From: Desulfocapsa sp.
GTDB taxonomy: Bacteria > Desulfobacterota > Desulfobulbia > Desulfobulbales > Desulfocapsaceae
Assembly (NCBI GenBank): GCA_029934915.1
Contig: JAOZLI010000002.1
Coordinates: forward strand, 3,702 to 32,768
Reading direction: 5' to 3'
DNA length: 29,067 nt
Program-made: the position numbers and the translations under genes
The notes under the pieces: generated by a model
What the model was told of the DNA's origin: nothing
Databases searched by the model: none
The model's input: only the letters and a program-made list of their open reading frames with translations
Shown: piece by piece, positions 9,082 to 17,567 of the stretch
Position numbering within the stretch: position 1 is the first letter of the stretch
Layout: the number at the start of each line of letters is the position of its first letter

Positions 9082-10253
9082 GCTCTGCTCTCCTGCCAGT
9101 GCGTTGCATCACTGATGAGTTTGCAACTCTTCGCTGCACCATGTAAATCAACAGTATTTACTTGCTTGTTACTTTTGGCAATTTTCAGGCTAAGTATTTG
9201 TGCCAGCGTCTCTGCCTGAAGATCATCCGTTGCCAGGAGTGTAAAATCACAACATTCTGTAAAGGCAGTAATTCGCATTTTCTGTTCACGATTTTGGGCA
9301 AAGGGAAAGAGGAGTGCTGGAATGTTGGCATCAAGTAAGTTCATGCAGGTATTATATCCCGCCATGGAGATGGATAGATCTGCGGCCTGCAGCCACTCTG
9401 GAAAGTTGCTGGCAAAACGGTGGGTATGGATGTGGGACGATTCGAATGATTGTAGTTCTGTGTACAGCTCCGGTGCAGAATAGAGACCGGTAAAGAGATG
9501 AAAGTGCAGCGTTGTCTTTTCTTTAAGTAGATTCGCAGCTTTTGCTACTGCCTGGAGAAGTTCTGCACCCACGTTGCCACCACCAATGCTGGCTACAATC
9601 AATTTGTCTTCGTCCGGGATATTCAAATCTTGGCGGAGAGTATTATTTTGCTGAAGAGGATCCTGTGGTGGAGTGATAAAACCTGTATAGTGTACAGGAA
9701 TTGTAATTGAACTGCTTGAGGAGAATGTCTGCTCAAGTGGAATAAAATCAGGATCCGAGTGGACTAGCAACCCGTCAAAAGACGTGTTTAAAAGATTAAC
9801 TACTCGGTTTTCATATTTTTCCCTGTCTTTTTTCTCCACCAGAATATCTCGCAAACTACAGAGCCGTAGACAGGGCGAAAGTTTGCCTGCGGCAATATCT
9901 TGTAAAATTGGATCGAGTTCAAAGCGAAAGGCCTTGCGACCAAAGGGGTATAATTCGACCAGGAAAATATCCGGAGTGAATTCCTGAAAAAAACTGTAGA
10001 GTTGTTTCTGTCGTTTGGCTTTAACTTCCTCAAGGTTCTGGCCCGGATCACAAGGGAGCAGAGTTGAAAAATTGGCATCCATCTTCAGGCCGGGTAATTG
10101 TACAAATGTAACATCCGTCTTCGGGAGTGTGACATCAGGCCCGCCAAGAATCATCACGGTTTCGTGGTGAACGGCTAACGCCTTGCAAATTTCAAGGCTG
10201 CGGTGAAAGTGGCCGATTCCGAGGACGTGTTGACAGTAGCAGGCGATTTTCAT
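9078..10253 (-). CDS. MurG-like glycosyltransferase (paralogue 1)
   Basis: A GT-B-fold glycosyltransferase of about 391 residues. The N-terminal loop (LGIGHFHRS) is the glycine/histidine loop typical of MurG and of predicted glycosyltransferases grouped as COG4671. The C-terminal half has a nucleotide-sugar signature (SIGGGNVGAELL, then SMAGYNTCMNLL and PALLFPFAQNREQ). The ATG at 10251-10253 (MKIACYCQ) is preferred over an in-frame TTG three codons upstream, because the beta-strand starts directly at MKIACY. It begins 21 bases after the phosphatase gene and overlaps the deacetylase by 4 bases. It resembles the product of 13267-14463, although the two have diverged considerably. Donor and acceptor sugars cannot be read. 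Confidence 0.85.
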   Translation of the reverse strand: MKIACYCQHVLGIGHFHRSLEICKALAVHHETVMILGGPDVTLPKTDVTFVQLPGLKMDANFSTLLPCDPGQNLEEVKAKRQKQLYSFFQEFTPDIFLVELYPFGRKAFRFELDPILQDIAAGKLSPCLRLCSLRDILVEKKDREKYENRVVNLLNTSFDGLLVHSDPDFIPLEQTFSSSSSITIPVHYTGFITPPQDPLQQNNTLRQDLNIPDEDKLIVASIGGGNVGAELLQAVAKAANLLKEKTTLHFHLFTGLYSAPELYTELQSFESSHIHTHRFASNFPEWLQAADLSISMAGYNTCMNLLDANIPALLFPFAQNREQKMRITAFTECCDFTLLATDDLQAETLAQILSLKIAKSNKQVNTVDLHGAAKSCKLISDATHWQESRA

Positions 10254-10274
10254 AATGAGCAAATACGAACATTG

Positions 10275-10925
10275 TTAATTTTTTTCTGTGGGGAAGATAT
10301 TCAACGGCCCCAATGTCAGCTCGTTGACGTTCTGGAAAAGGAGATGCAGTTGTCGTTTTTGAATAATTTTCTTTTCTTCCGGCAAAAAAGCTCGACCAGC
10401 CAGATGATAAACAACAGATTTTACAATTCCCTCATGACTGACAAGAAGGATCTGTTCTCCAGGAAAACGATCAAAAAGATCCTCGATAACAGCTAACGCT
10501 CGTGCAAGGACCTCACGCCTGCTTTCACCACTGGGTGGACAAAAATCCCAGCCGGCACTCACCTGTTTTTGGAGTGCTTCTGCATGGTGGCTCTGTAACT
10601 CATCAAAGGTTTTCCCTTCCCAGTTGCCCCAGGATTGCTCACGCAGATCTGCAGTGTATTCTACGGGAATGGGCGGTATATATTTTTGGATGATGGCTAC
10701 TGTTTCTTTTACTCTGCCCAGATCACTGCTGATAATTCGATCAATGGAGATATTGTGCAGGAATTCTCCCCACTGATGAACTTCTCTGGCACCATTTTCC
10801 GAAAGTGGTGAGTTCTTGCGTCCCTGGATGCGTTTTTCTTCATTCCAGAGCGTTTTTCCGTGACGGAGTAGACCAATAACGGTTCGTGAATCCGTTCCTG
10901 TAGGGTTATTGAGAAGTTTTCGCAT
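10275..10925 (-). CDS. Histidine phosphatase family protein (phosphoglycerate mutase-like)
   Basis: A 216-residue branch 1 histidine phosphatase. The active site is complete: R21-H22-G23 in LLRHGKTLWNE, Arg71 in SSDLGRVKET, Glu96 in LREQSWGNWEG, and His164 in VSHEG. Members act on small phosphorylated metabolites, including sugar phosphates and alpha-ribazole phosphate (CobC type). Placement between glycosyltransferase genes makes a sugar-phosphate or glycan precursor the likely substrate here, which is inference. The ATG overlaps the end of the upstream GT4 gene by 20 bases, and the next gene starts 21 bases after its stop. Confidence 0.85.
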   Translation of the reverse strand: MRKLLNNPTGTDSRTVIGLLRHGKTLWNEEKRIQGRKNSPLSENGAREVHQWGEFLHNISIDRIISSDLGRVKETVAIIQKYIPPIPVEYTADLREQSWGNWEGKTFDELQSHHAEALQKQVSAGWDFCPPSGESRREVLARALAVIEDLFDRFPGEQILLVSHEGIVKSVVYHLAGRAFLPEEKKIIQKRQLHLLFQNVNELTLGPLNIFPTEKN

Positions 10926-12024
10926 AACGTTTCAGAGTTTGTTCAAATTGGCGATAGTTGTTATGTAGATCGTGTTCTCGGCGAACATATTGTTCTGCTG
11001 CTAAGCCCATACTATTGCGTTGTGCTTCATCGTGCAGTAACTGTTTTATGGCAACGCAAAAATCTTCTTCGGCAAATGGCTTGATGAGATGCGCCGTGGC
11101 GCCCTGCTGTACAACCTCTGGAATGCCGCCATTATCAAAGGCAACGACCGGCAACCTGCAGGATTGAGCCTCAAGATATACCATGCCCAGTGATTCTCTT
11201 ATTCCGGGAAAGGCGAAAATATCACCGCCAGAGTAAAATTCTGCCATTTTTTCCCGCTTAATTTTTCCTGCAAATATTAAGCGTCCGGGCAATATTTTGT
11301 GAGCCATAGTCGTTAATTTTTTCCGCTCACTGCCATCTCCTGCTATCACCAGTTTGAAGGGGACTTCTTGGTCGGCAAGTTTTCCCAGGGCTGTTATAAG
11401 CCAGGTCAACCCTTGAGTCTTCACATCCGGGCGAAACATGGCAGCGCTGAGGATAACCGGAGTTGAATGCACTTGCCAGAGTTGTCGCATTTTTATTCTT
11501 GCCTGTTCATCAAATTGGAACATCTCAGGAAAAATTCCGGGTTTTATATAGGAGAGTTGTTCCTCAGGGATGATTCTTTGCAGGTTCTTCAGATCACTTT
11601 GTCGATTTGTGAAGACATGTTCTGCCCGTTGTAAGGCGTGACGGTTAAGGTAGAAACCGGGGGCTGTTTTGAGTTTTCGACGTCGTTTTGTGGAATAGAT
11701 TCCCTGAAACATGGTGTAGGGGATGTTCAGTGCTTTACAGATCGTGGGTCCCAGAAGATCGGGTGATTTATAATAACTGTGGTATGTCAGCCAGATATCA
11801 GGCCTGAATCTAACTACACGTTGTTTGGCCATGAAATATTCCTTCAGTATCCGAATCAACAACCAAGGCTTCCAGTAAATCCAGCGGCTGCGCAGGGTAC
11901 TGGCAATCATGACCTCATGTCCCTGTTTTCGTAAAAAATCATGGAGGCCGGTGGCAATAATAAGATCGCCGGAAGGGTTGGGGTGGTGTAGCGGTTTGAA
12001 GGGAGCGTAGAAACAGATGCGCAT
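10906..12024 (-). CDS. GT4-family glycosyltransferase
   Basis: A glycosyltransferase of about 372 residues with the GT-B Rossmann start MRICFYAPFKP and the glycine loop P..PSGD. The C-terminal nucleotide-sugar domain has IAGDGSE, FAGKI and the EX7E motif ESLGMVYLE followed by PVVAFDNGGIPEVV, all standard for GT4. I chose the ATG at 12022-12024. A GTG ten codons upstream would create an overlap with the previous gene, but it adds residues that do not belong to the first beta-strand. With the ATG start, the upstream stop lies 4 bases away. Retaining chemistry is typical of GT4. It is probably one of the sugar-adding steps of the glycan made by this cluster. Confidence 0.9.
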   Translation of the reverse strand: MRICFYAPFKPLHHPNPSGDLIIATGLHDFLRKQGHEVMIASTLRSRWIYWKPWLLIRILKEYFMAKQRVVRFRPDIWLTYHSYYKSPDLLGPTICKALNIPYTMFQGIYSTKRRRKLKTAPGFYLNRHALQRAEHVFTNRQSDLKNLQRIIPEEQLSYIKPGIFPEMFQFDEQARIKMRQLWQVHSTPVILSAAMFRPDVKTQGLTWLITALGKLADQEVPFKLVIAGDGSERKKLTTMAHKILPGRLIFAGKIKREKMAEFYSGGDIFAFPGIRESLGMVYLEAQSCRLPVVAFDNGGIPEVVQQGATAHLIKPFAEEDFCVAIKQLLHDEAQRNSMGLAAEQYVRREHDLHNNYRQFEQTLKRYAKTSQ

Positions 12025-12028
12025 TGTG

Positions 12029-13270
12029 CTATAGATAATCTGCGAAAATGTCACCTAGTTGTGCCACCAACGTCCTGTTGTCGAAATTTTTACTGGTATG
12101 CTCTTTGCCACCTTGGATAATTGTTTTACGTAAATTCGTATCGTTTAAGATGGTTTCAATAGTGGCAGCCATGGTAGTCGCATCCCCGGGGGCTATGGTT
12201 ACCCCACTTTTTCCATCTAACAGAATCTCGGGTATTGCAGAAACTGTAGTCGACAGGGCAGGAACCTCCATGGCAAGGGACTCCACCAGAACATTGGGGA
12301 TGCCATCCCTATCGCCATTTGCGGCAATCTCACAGGCCAGCACAAAAAGATCGCTTTGCTCAAATTGTTTCAACACCTCATTGTGGGTTTGGGTACCCAG
12401 ACAATGGCAACAGGTTTCGAGTTCTAGATCCTTGATAAGCTGCAGAATCTTTTCACGATCATCTCCATCTCCAATCAAGGTATGGGTGAACTTGATGCCC
12501 TTGTCTCTCAGGATTTTTAAAGCATGATAGAGGGTTGGCAGCCCTTTTTTTTCGGTCATCCGGGCAACCGTGAGCAATTTGTATGGGGTGGAGCTCTCGC
12601 TGTGGTTCGTCTTTGGCGAAAATAATTTCAGATCGATCCCATGGTAGATACAATGGATAGGGGTGTTTAGCCCCTGGGCAATATCTTCCAGGTAGCGTCG
12701 ATTGTAATCGGTGCAGGTGGCAACGAATTCTGCGAGTTTGATTTTTTCTCGTAACTGCTCAGGGTTGGATGTGTAAATATCCTTGGCATGAGCTGTGAAG
12801 CTGAATGTCTTGCCTGAAAGTAAGGCGGCAAACATGGTGACAGAAGTGGGGGAGTGAGCGAAATGGCCATGCAGATGCGAAATATGTGTGTTACCAAGGA
12901 GGTGATTGTTACATAAAAAACCAGCCTGTAGTAAATGCTTCAATGTGGCAAGTTTTCCCGTTCGCCTGAACCGGACATTGGCAAGTCGCAACCCTTGCAG
13001 GAAGACCTTGGGACGTTTTGCTGCTAGAAAGATATTGGGTAGCAGCAAGCGTGGAAATTCAAGAAGCAGTTCTGTGGGCAGGTAATCCACCTGTGCCCGA
13101 ATCTGTTTGACGGAGTCATGGCAAAAAGATTCCCGGGGGTGTCGCATGGGAAAAAGATGCATATGAAAGCCTAGTTTTTCTAACAGCAGGATTTCGTTTG
13201 AGATAAACGTTTCGGAAATGCGAGGGTAGCCTTTTAAAATATAGGCAAGCGTATTAGACGTATTGCTCAT
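12029..13270 (-). CDS. GT4-family glycosyltransferase
   Basis: A 413-residue retaining-type glycosyltransferase. The N-terminal domain contains the HGHFAHSPT loop and FSFTAHAKDIY, a signature common in GT4 enzymes of exopolysaccharide clusters. The C-terminal domain has LLTVARMTEKKG, LIGDGDDREK, and GIPNVLVESLAMEVPALST, which carries the catalytic acidic motif. The ATG overlaps the stop of the preceding MurG-like gene in an ATGA junction, so translational coupling is likely. It differs clearly from the second GT4 protein at 10906-12024, so the two should catalyse different linkages. No signal peptide or membrane helix is seen, so it is presumably cytoplasmic or peripheral to the inner membrane. 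Confidence 0.9.
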   Translation of the reverse strand: MSNTSNTLAYILKGYPRISETFISNEILLLEKLGFHMHLFPMRHPRESFCHDSVKQIRAQVDYLPTELLLEFPRLLLPNIFLAAKRPKVFLQGLRLANVRFRRTGKLATLKHLLQAGFLCNNHLLGNTHISHLHGHFAHSPTSVTMFAALLSGKTFSFTAHAKDIYTSNPEQLREKIKLAEFVATCTDYNRRYLEDIAQGLNTPIHCIYHGIDLKLFSPKTNHSESSTPYKLLTVARMTEKKGLPTLYHALKILRDKGIKFTHTLIGDGDDREKILQLIKDLELETCCHCLGTQTHNEVLKQFEQSDLFVLACEIAANGDRDGIPNVLVESLAMEVPALSTTVSAIPEILLDGKSGVTIAPGDATTMAATIETILNDTNLRKTIIQGGKEHTSKNFDNRTLVAQLGDIFADYL

Positions 13271-14463
13271 AATCGATTCTTGAAATGTTCAACTCTGCTG
13301 CGCATGGTATCAAGCCCTGAAAGCTCAAAGCTTGTCATTCGTTGCTGATATTGTACTCTGTTTTCTAAAATGGTCACAATCTTGTCCCGGAGGAGTTGTG
13401 CCGAAACATTTGTCCAGGGAAGATAGTCCAGCAGCCCTTGTTTTTTGAGCTGCTCTGCTCGAATTAGTTGCTCTTTGCGAGGTGTTTCCCGTGGGATAAT
13501 CAGTGCCGGAGTTTGCTGGCTGATGATTTCACAGATGGTGTTGTAGCCACCCATGGAGATAACAAGATCAGCAGCCCCTATAAGTTGTTCCATCTGTGGC
13601 AGAAAGGGCATGGTTTTAATCCCATATTGAAGCGCCCTTTTACGTATTTTATTGCGACTCGATTTTGGCATAAAAGGGCCGGTAATCATAAGTGTTTTAA
13701 AGGGCAGTGATGTGGGGAAAAAATCATGCATGGAAAGATAGTGGTCAAGGAGCTCACAACCATCTCCACCGCCACCTGCTGTTACCAGAATAAAAGTGTC
13801 TTCATCAAGGATACGATATCGTTTCCTGATTTTATTTCGTACTTTCTGTGACCAATGTTTTCTAGGAATATACCCTGTAAAGTGAATCTTTGGCTCAAGA
13901 GTCGCAGGAATATTATATTCTTTTATTGGATCGTATATCTCCCGGTTGCCGTAGACCCAGATTTCATCGTAGAGCGTTTCAAGATATTTGTATACATTTT
14001 TTGATTCCCAGTCCTTACACACAACGGGTGATTCGTCGAGGATGTCGCGCAGTCCTAGAATAGTTTTGGTGGAAGGAAGAAATTCTCTGAACCATTCAAG
14101 TGTTGGCAGTACTTCGCGTTTCAGTCCAAGAGGCTCTTTGTCTACTATAAAAAGATCAGGCCGGAAGGCCTCGGCAGTAGCAGCAATGATATTCTTCCTG
14201 ATATGTAGGGCCTGGTTAGGGTCAAGGCGAATGGAGAGAGAGTGGTATTCATCGTTGGTTTTTTTGATCATTCCGGGGATTCGGACAAAATCCACTTGCT
14301 CAGGAAGGGTGTAACGACCGGCAATGGGAGAGCCAGTGATAATTATGATATTAACTTCTTTGCCGGATAAATGGCTGGCAATGGCCATAGAGCGTCTGAT
14401 ATGTCCCAGCCCATAGGTGTCATGGGAATACATGAGGATGTTGTATATGGGTTTGCTGGACAT
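13267..14463 (-). CDS. MurG-like glycosyltransferase (paralogue 2)
   Basis: A 398-residue predicted glycosyltransferase of the COG4671/MurG-like type. The N-terminal loop YGLGHIRRSMAIA, the interdomain VTAGGGGDGCELL and the C-terminal SMGGYNTICEII with IPRETPRKEQLIRA are the GT-B features. These motifs align with those of the protein at 9078-10253 (LGIGHFHRS, SIGGGNVGAELL, SMAGYNTCMNLL), so the cluster holds two related enzymes. It starts with ATG at 14461-14463, shortly after a run of short AGGCTGT repeats, and no convincing Shine-Dalgarno is visible there. Its stop overlaps the next gene's start by 4 bases. Confidence 0.85.
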   Translation of the reverse strand: MSSKPIYNILMYSHDTYGLGHIRRSMAIASHLSGKEVNIIIITGSPIAGRYTLPEQVDFVRIPGMIKKTNDEYHSLSIRLDPNQALHIRKNIIAATAEAFRPDLFIVDKEPLGLKREVLPTLEWFREFLPSTKTILGLRDILDESPVVCKDWESKNVYKYLETLYDEIWVYGNREIYDPIKEYNIPATLEPKIHFTGYIPRKHWSQKVRNKIRKRYRILDEDTFILVTAGGGGDGCELLDHYLSMHDFFPTSLPFKTLMITGPFMPKSSRNKIRKRALQYGIKTMPFLPQMEQLIGAADLVISMGGYNTICEIISQQTPALIIPRETPRKEQLIRAEQLKKQGLLDYLPWTNVSAQLLRDKIVTILENRVQYQQRMTSFELSGLDTMRSRVEHFKNRL

Positions 14464-14469
14464 GTTTTT

Positions 14470-14499
14470 AGGCGGTTAGGCTATAGGCTGTTAGGCTGT
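14470..14499. repeat. Tandem AGGCTGT(T) repeat, about four units
   Basis: Four head-to-tail copies are seen on the plus strand: AGGCGGTT, AGGCTAT, AGGCTGTT and AGGCTGT. The array sits in the 66-base gap just upstream of the MurG-like glycosyltransferase start and displaces any ribosome binding site. The unit resembles a short repeat I associate with intergenic gaps in environmental genomes. Copy number may vary between strains. Confidence 0.6.
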
Positions 14500-14529
14500 A
14501 GGGGAGTGGTATCCTAGTCTGTTTCGTAT

Positions 14530-15105
14530 CTAAAATTCAGTTTCTTTAAGCTCATCTATTTGCAAATACTCTTTTAAACTAAAACTTTGTTTATTGAATA
14601 ATTCTTTGATCTCCAGTGGTGACATCTCTTTTCTATCTGCAATTTTTCTGGCAGGAACACCACCCCATATTTCGTATGCCCCAGGATTTTTGGTGAGCAC
14701 AGAGCCTGCACCTAAAACAAAACCGTCAGGGAGGATGGAGGCCTGGTAAAGAACAATGGCATTTTCATGAATCCACACATCGTGGCCGATATATTTATCT
14801 TGAAAAAAAATACCATGCTTTTCCTGTACGGCGAGAAGTGGCTCTTTTCCCTGATGGCAATGATCATGGGTGTAAATTCTGGCACGTGCACCGATCATAC
14901 ACCATGCACCGATATGGATGGAGCCGGTGGTGTCCAGAATGGAGAAGCGACTGATTACCACATTGGTTTCGCTGCCAACCGTGTTAAATATTGCAGGGGA
15001 AAGAATGAGCTTCCCTTTATTAATATTGGAATGGGGTTTTCGCCGGCACGTTTTTAGAGATAATTCAAGCTCTTCTCTGGTTTGTGAGGCGCTGCGAAAT
15101 CGCAC
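14530..15105 (-). CDS. Hexapeptide-repeat (left-handed beta-helix) acyltransferase
   Basis: A 191-residue transferase with imperfect hexapeptide turns across residues 47-140, the catalytic-type His80 in YTHDHCHQG, and the trimeric-enzyme closing motif WGGVPARKI at 147-155. These are standard for O-acetyltransferases of the WcaF/maltose acetyltransferase kind, using acetyl-CoA as donor. It probably decorates a sugar of the glycan built by the downstream glycosyltransferases. The start is GTG at 15103-15105; no in-frame ATG lies near, and an AGGA sits rather far upstream (11 bases). A 47-base gap separates it from the beta-barrel gene on the same strand, so both may share a transcript. Confidence 0.85.
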   Translation of the reverse strand: MRFRSASQTREELELSLKTCRRKPHSNINKGKLILSPAIFNTVGSETNVVISRFSILDTTGSIHIGAWCMIGARARIYTHDHCHQGKEPLLAVQEKHGIFFQDKYIGHDVWIHENAIVLYQASILPDGFVLGAGSVLTKNPGAYEIWGGVPARKIADRKEMSPLEIKELFNKQSFSLKEYLQIDELKETEF

Positions 15106-15152
15106 GGGGAAAGTCGTCCTGAAAATTGTGGTGGAGATTTATTCGGTCGGAA

Positions 15153-15677
15153 TTAAAAACTCATGGTGAGTTTGTTGGTTACAATGGCAATATCTTCTAT
15201 ATCTGTGTATCTCTCACTTTCTGTGAACAGAACACCTGTGTCCATATAACCGAAATGCACTTCGTAGGCAAATTTGTTCAGAAATCTATAGGCAACTCCC
15301 AGATCAAGCTCCCAGCCAAGGCGTTCAGTATATTCAATACGTTTATCCATGGTGGTATCGGTCAAACCAACGGAGCTGTGTAATGTGATGTTTGCTGTGG
15401 GGGAATAAGCGGCCTTTATAGACATGCCTTGAAAGTGCGTGTCGTTGATAGCAGCCAGAGTATTGGCAAAAGTCATGTCTCTGTTTAAGGCCGTGTCCAT
15501 GGCATTGGAAAATAGAGAAACTGTGCTGTTCTTTTGCTCCGTGGCTGGCTCGCCATTTTTGAGCGTGTAGGCCTGTAATTTGAAATCACCAGCAAACAGA
15601 TCGTTCTCTGCGGCATGCACAGTAGTGCCCAGGCAGAGAAGAAAAGTAATAAAGGTTATGGTGATTATCTTTGTCAT
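15153..15677 (-). CDS. Small outer-membrane beta-barrel-like protein
   Basis: A protein of 174 residues that I do not recognise by family. Residues 1-22 form a signal peptide ending at VHA|AEND. The mature part of about 150 residues shows alternating polar/hydrophobic strands, for example ITLHSSVGL, WELDLGVAYRF and FAYEVHFGYMDTG, and it ends in Phe, as outer-membrane barrels do. The ATG at 15675-15677 is preferred over an in-frame TTG 28 codons upstream, because only the ATG puts the signal peptide at the N-terminus. It could be an accessory outer-membrane protein for the glycan cluster, or unrelated. Most likely an 8-strand-type barrel, by length only. Confidence 0.7.
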   Translation of the reverse strand: MTKIITITFITFLLCLGTTVHAAENDLFAGDFKLQAYTLKNGEPATEQKNSTVSLFSNAMDTALNRDMTFANTLAAINDTHFQGMSIKAAYSPTANITLHSSVGLTDTTMDKRIEYTERLGWELDLGVAYRFLNKFAYEVHFGYMDTGVLFTESERYTDIEDIAIVTNKLTMSF

Positions 15678-15732
15678 TTTTACGGAAGCCCCGTGCTCGT
15701 ATTGTTTAGTACAAATATCTTTACTTTCCTTA

Positions 15733-15761
15733 AAAGTAGGTTTTTTATGGTCAGAAGTCAA
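15733..15761 (-). promoter_or_regulatory. Possible sigma70-type promoter for the beta-barrel gene and glycan cluster
   Basis: On the minus strand TTGACT (15756-15761) is followed after 17 bases by TACTTT (15733-15738). The -35 is good and the -10 is weak. It would start a transcript about 50 bases before the ATG. This is the only candidate found in the divergent intergenic region for the long minus-strand cluster. Confidence 0.3.
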
Positions 15762-15883
15762 GCAAAAAGCATTGCATTCGGGGTGTTTTCTGCAAAGATC
15801 TGAGAATTGAAGATTGCGGTGTAGGTGGAAGTGTAATAAATTGGGACTTCGTAAATTTATTTTTCTCTTTTATGAGGTGCTCG

Positions 15884-17512
15884 ATGCGTAGTTTTCTGAA
15901 AAAAAACATTGTTGTTGTGTTCTGTTGTCTGTGTTTGTTACCCGGTGTGGCGGCTGCTTCCTCCGTGGGAACTGTTGTCTTTTATCCCACAGATGTGACT
16001 GAAGCTGGTGAACTTGCTTATCTTCGTGATAGTGTGCGCCTTATGCTTGCAAGTAGATTGGCAGCGAGCTCTGGGATTCAGCCCCAATTTGAAGAAGGGA
16101 CGATGGCGGGAATGCATGAGTCTTATCAATTGCAAAGCAGGCTTGTAAGTGATGGGGCTGGTGTAACTCTTTCCGCGAAGGTTTTGGCGCCTGATGCCGA
16201 ATCTTCACTTTCGTTTCAGGTGAAAGCAACTACGGATACACAAGTAATGAAAGCCGTGGATGACCTCGTAACAGTACTTGGGACCACGCTCTTCAGTATG
16301 GCGCCAACGTCTGTTCCGGCAGCTGATGTGGTGGGGAAAAAGGCTGTTACGGATTTCCACACTCCTCATCCTGATCGGCAGATTAAGGCAAATAGCGGAT
16401 ATGGTCTGGCAATTTATCAGGAAGCTGATGGCCTTCCGGTTCGTACCACAGGATTGTATAAAAGTGCTATCTTGCCAGGAGTAGTCAAGGGCATGACAGC
16501 AGGAGATCTTGATGGTGATGGTCTTGTCGAAATTTTACTTGCAACCGATGGGAAATTGAATGTTTATCAGCTGCGTAATGGTCGAATTCAACACCTGAAG
16601 ACGATTGCATTGCCAGGTTTTTTACGAGTCCATGGGCTTAATGTTGCAGATCTGACGGGCAATGGATTGATGGAAATCTATATTAGTGCCACGCGTAGAC
16701 AAAAGGTGTGTTCTTATATTCTGGAATGGAATCCGCAGGGGGGGGTCTCGTGGCTTTACAAGGAGGTTCCGCGATATCTGAGGCCAGTGAATTTACCCGA
16801 AGAGGGCTGGACGCTACTCAGTCAAAACAGTGGCGTGGAAGATCTGGTTGGCAGAACCATTCGCCCGCTTGACTTCGGCCTGGATGGTAAGCTTGTAGAC
16901 GGCGAACCACTGCTGCTTCCTGAGGGTGTTAATCTGTTTGAATTTGTCTACGCTGATACCAACGGTAATGGTTCCAGTGAGGTTGTTACTATAAATAAAA
17001 AGTGGCAACTTCAAATTTTCGGTGCTGAACTGAATCTTCTCTTCACCACAGAAACCGGTTATGGCGGACGCAGTTTGATAATTGGTCCTTCCAAGGAAGA
17101 GCTGGAAGACCTTAAGGAGTTTGAGATGGCAGAGAAGGCTTATGTTTACGTGCCTATCCGTCTGATTGCCGCAGATATAAATAAAGACGGAAAAGAAGAA
17201 ATAATTTTCGTTGAAAATGAACGGTATTCTCCTGGGTTGCTCGGAGACACTCTTTTGTTTCGCAATGGAGTAGCCCGAATGTTGACGTGGGATGGTCTTG
17301 GCCTTGTGGAACTTTTTCATACAAATACAATGCTTAACTCAGTTCTTGATTTTCAATTTTTTATGATTGAAGGTGAAGAGAAGGGTAAAAGTAGCGGACA
17401 GCTGTTCGTGGTGGAACCGAAAAGTGGAGATGCTTTAACCACTCTTGTTGGTGGCGGGAGAGGGAATCGTGTACTTGCCTATAATCTTGATATGTCGCCA
17501 GTTGAGCCTTGA
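15884..17512 (+). CDS. Exported FG-GAP/VCBS-repeat protein
   Basis: An exported protein of about 542 residues. The ATG at 15884 is chosen because GAGG (15874-15877) sits 6 bases upstream; the ATG four codons earlier overlaps that site. Residues 1-24 form a signal peptide (basic start, hydrophobic core, VAAAS). The next 130 or so residues are an unrecognised domain (GTVVFYPTDV... to about VTVLGTTLF). From around position 16490 there are Asp-rich calcium-binding-like loops of FG-GAP/VCBS type: DLDGDGLVEI, DLTGNGLMEI, DTNGNGSSEV and DINKDGKEEI, so a beta-propeller is likely. Such propellers bind ligands or partner proteins at the cell surface or in the periplasm. It is divergent from the glycan cluster, with no terminator visible after it. 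Confidence 0.8.
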   Translation: MRSFLKKNIVVVFCCLCLLPGVAAASSVGTVVFYPTDVTEAGELAYLRDSVRLMLASRLAASSGIQPQFEEGTMAGMHESYQLQSRLVSDGAGVTLSAKVLAPDAESSLSFQVKATTDTQVMKAVDDLVTVLGTTLFSMAPTSVPAADVVGKKAVTDFHTPHPDRQIKANSGYGLAIYQEADGLPVRTTGLYKSAILPGVVKGMTAGDLDGDGLVEILLATDGKLNVYQLRNGRIQHLKTIALPGFLRVHGLNVADLTGNGLMEIYISATRRQKVCSYILEWNPQGGVSWLYKEVPRYLRPVNLPEEGWTLLSQNSGVEDLVGRTIRPLDFGLDGKLVDGEPLLLPEGVNLFEFVYADTNGNGSSEVVTINKKWQLQIFGAELNLLFTTETGYGGRSLIIGPSKEELEDLKEFEMAEKAYVYVPIRLIAADINKDGKEEIIFVENERYSPGLLGDTLLFRNGVARMLTWDGLGLVELFHTNTMLNSVLDFQFFMIEGEEKGKSSGQLFVVEPKSGDALTTLVGGGRGNRVLAYNLDMSPVEP

Positions 17513-17531
17513 GCGAATGAACAAGTCCTTG

Positions 17532-17567
17532 CTTGACGAATCGTGACTTGCCAAGTGTAGACTTGAC
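17532..17567. promoter_or_regulatory. Three CTTGAC-type repeats at exact 15-base spacing
   Basis: CTTGAC (17532), CTTGCC (17547) and CTTGAC (17562) start exactly 15 bases apart. The middle copy lies in a palindrome ACTTG-C-CAAGT (17546-17556), and the last overlaps the -35 box of the ATPase promoter. This layout fits direct-repeat operator sites for a dimeric or oligomeric regulator; the regulator is unknown. Confidence 0.45.

Noticed and set aside
12048..12527. Plus-strand open frame of 159 codons
   Set aside because: It mirrors the conserved C-terminal half of the GT4 glycosyltransferase and has Ser/Arg-rich shadow composition.
17532..17567. CRISPR-like array of regularly spaced repeats
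   Set aside because: The repeats are 6 bases with 9-base gaps and only three copies, far too short, and no cas gene is nearby; they overlap a promoter.
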